6,113 nucleotides of DNA from Alphaproteobacteria bacterium (GTDB taxonomy: Bacteria > Pseudomonadota > Alphaproteobacteria > G02398745 > G023898745), in the NCBI GenBank assembly GCA_027366195.1, contig DAHXKW010000028.1, forward strand, positions 1 through 6,113, written 5' to 3'. Below are positions 5,428 to 6,113 of this stretch, in pieces. Positions within the stretch are counted from its first letter, which is position 1; each line of letters starts with the position of its first letter. The notes beneath the pieces are model-generated. The model did not search any database. It saw nothing but the letters and a program-made list of their open reading frames with translations, and was not told the origin of the DNA. Position numbers and translations under genes: made by a program.

Positions 5428-6113
5428 ATGTTTAATTTAAAAGATTTGCGCGCGAGACCAGAAGATTATCAAGTTGGTTTAAATAACCGTGGTTTTAGTG
5501 ATATTACAGTTGCGCAAGTTTTGGAAAAAGAACAGTATTCCCGCGAAAAGCAACAGGAAGTTCAGGTTTTACAACAAAAGAAAAACAATATTGCTAAACA
5601 GATAGGCAGTGTTACTCCGGAGGAACGCTTTCCATTAATTCAGGAAGGTGAGCGAATTAAGAAGGAGCTGGCAGAGGCTGAAACTATTTTTAACGAATTA
5701 AAATTCGAGTTGGAAAATATTCTATCATTTATTCCAAACTGCCCGCATTTATCCGTACCCATTGGGAAAAGTGAGGAAGATAATGTAGAAATCCGAAAAA
5801 TTGGACAGCCTAGACAGTTTGATTTTGAACCAAAGGAACACCATCTTCTTGAAATTTCTAAAGAAAATATGGACTTTGATGCAGCAGCGCGTGTTAGCGG
5901 TTCACGTTTTGTTTACTTGAAAAATGATCTGGCTAAGTTACATCGAGCTATTGGTCAGTTTTTTTTGGATACATTAACTGAAGAATTTGGCTATACAGAA
6001 ATGTTTACGCCTTATTTAGTTAAGGAAGAGAGCATGTTTGGCACAACTCAGTTGCCTAAGTTCAAGGAAGATCAGTTTGAAACAACAGATGGCCGATGGT
6101 TAATTCCTACGTC
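5428..6113 (+). CDS. serS: Seryl-tRNA synthetase, N-terminal 228 residues, cut by the right window edge
   Basis: SerS charges tRNA-Ser with serine in the cytoplasm. The visible part covers the N-terminal tRNA-binding arm (MFNLKDLRARPEDY at the start, then two long charged helices at about 28-60 and 68-100 that form the antiparallel coiled coil). The linker follows, with IPNCPHLSVPIG (102-113). The beginning of the class II catalytic domain shows ARVSGSRFVYLKNDLAKLHRA (154-174) and the motif 1 region GYTEMFTPYLVKE (188-200), then GTTQLPKF (205-212). Motifs 2 and 3, which bind ATP and serine, lie beyond the edge; the full protein should be about 420-430 residues. The GLxxRG near residue 17 and the KNNIAKQIG stretch (52-60) fit bacterial SerS. 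The ATG at 5428 gives the expected N-terminus; no clear Shine-Dalgarno sequence precedes it (the nearest purine-rich run, GAAAGAGAA, is about 28 nt upstream). The frame is clean throughout. Confidence 0.96.
   Translation, partial: MFNLKDLRARPEDYQVGLNNRGFSDITVAQVLEKEQYSREKQQEVQVLQQKKNNIAKQIGSVTPEERFPLIQEGERIKKELAEAETIFNELKFELENILSFIPNCPHLSVPIGKSEEDNVEIRKIGQPRQFDFEPKEHHLLEISKENMDFDAAARVSGSRFVYLKNDLAKLHRAIGQFFLDTLTEEFGYTEMFTPYLVKEESMFGTTQLPKFKEDQFETTDGRWLIPT

Noticed and set aside
1..6113. tRNA or rRNA genes, CRISPR arrays, phage attachment sites
   Set aside because: No cloverleaf-like arms with a TTCRA loop, no regularly spaced direct repeats and no rRNA-like segments were seen when reading both strands.

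Overview
The window is AT-rich, gene-dense bacterial DNA. A SerS N-terminal half, a MurD ligase and a GspF/PilC inner-membrane protein point to a Gram-negative cell. The low GC, a transposase remnant, a lone murD and a small isolated secretion/pilus operon suggest a host-associated alphaproteobacterium of the Holosporales/Rickettsiales kind. That placement is inference; no rRNA or other strong marker is present.

Layout, left to right: (1) Bases 3-164 are the last 53 codons of a transposase (IS4/IS1634-like DDE type), visibly richer in GC than the rest, followed by a strong hairpin at 190-213. (2) Bases 165-703 hold no firmly supported gene, only a possible GTG-started two-helix, Cys-rich small membrane protein on the minus strand (298-645). 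(3) A minus-strand operon runs from about 3370 down to 704: a GspF/PilC-family protein, then by a 14-bp overlap a single-pass membrane protein with GspL/PilN-like layout, then 47 bp later an eight-helix membrane protein of unknown function. (4) Diverging from it across a 167-bp AT-rich spacer is an unrecognised soluble 185-aa protein (3538-4095, plus). Its best ribosome binding site serves a six-codon mini-ORF just upstream. (5) murD (minus, 5347 to 4060) runs tail-to-tail into that gene with a 36-bp overlap. Its reading frame is broken at a run of nine G; eight G would give a complete protein of about 428 aa. (6) serS (plus, from 5428) diverges from murD and runs off the right edge.

Functionally the right third is core housekeeping (peptidoglycan precursor synthesis and tRNA-Ser charging). 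The middle looks like part of a type II secretion or type IV pilus inner-membrane platform whose ATPase, pseudopilins and secretin are not in this window. The points most worth following are the murD frameshift, the two-gene GspF/GspL-like module with its membrane-protein partner, and the mini-ORF ahead of the 185-aa gene. I found no tRNA, rRNA, CRISPR array or origin.
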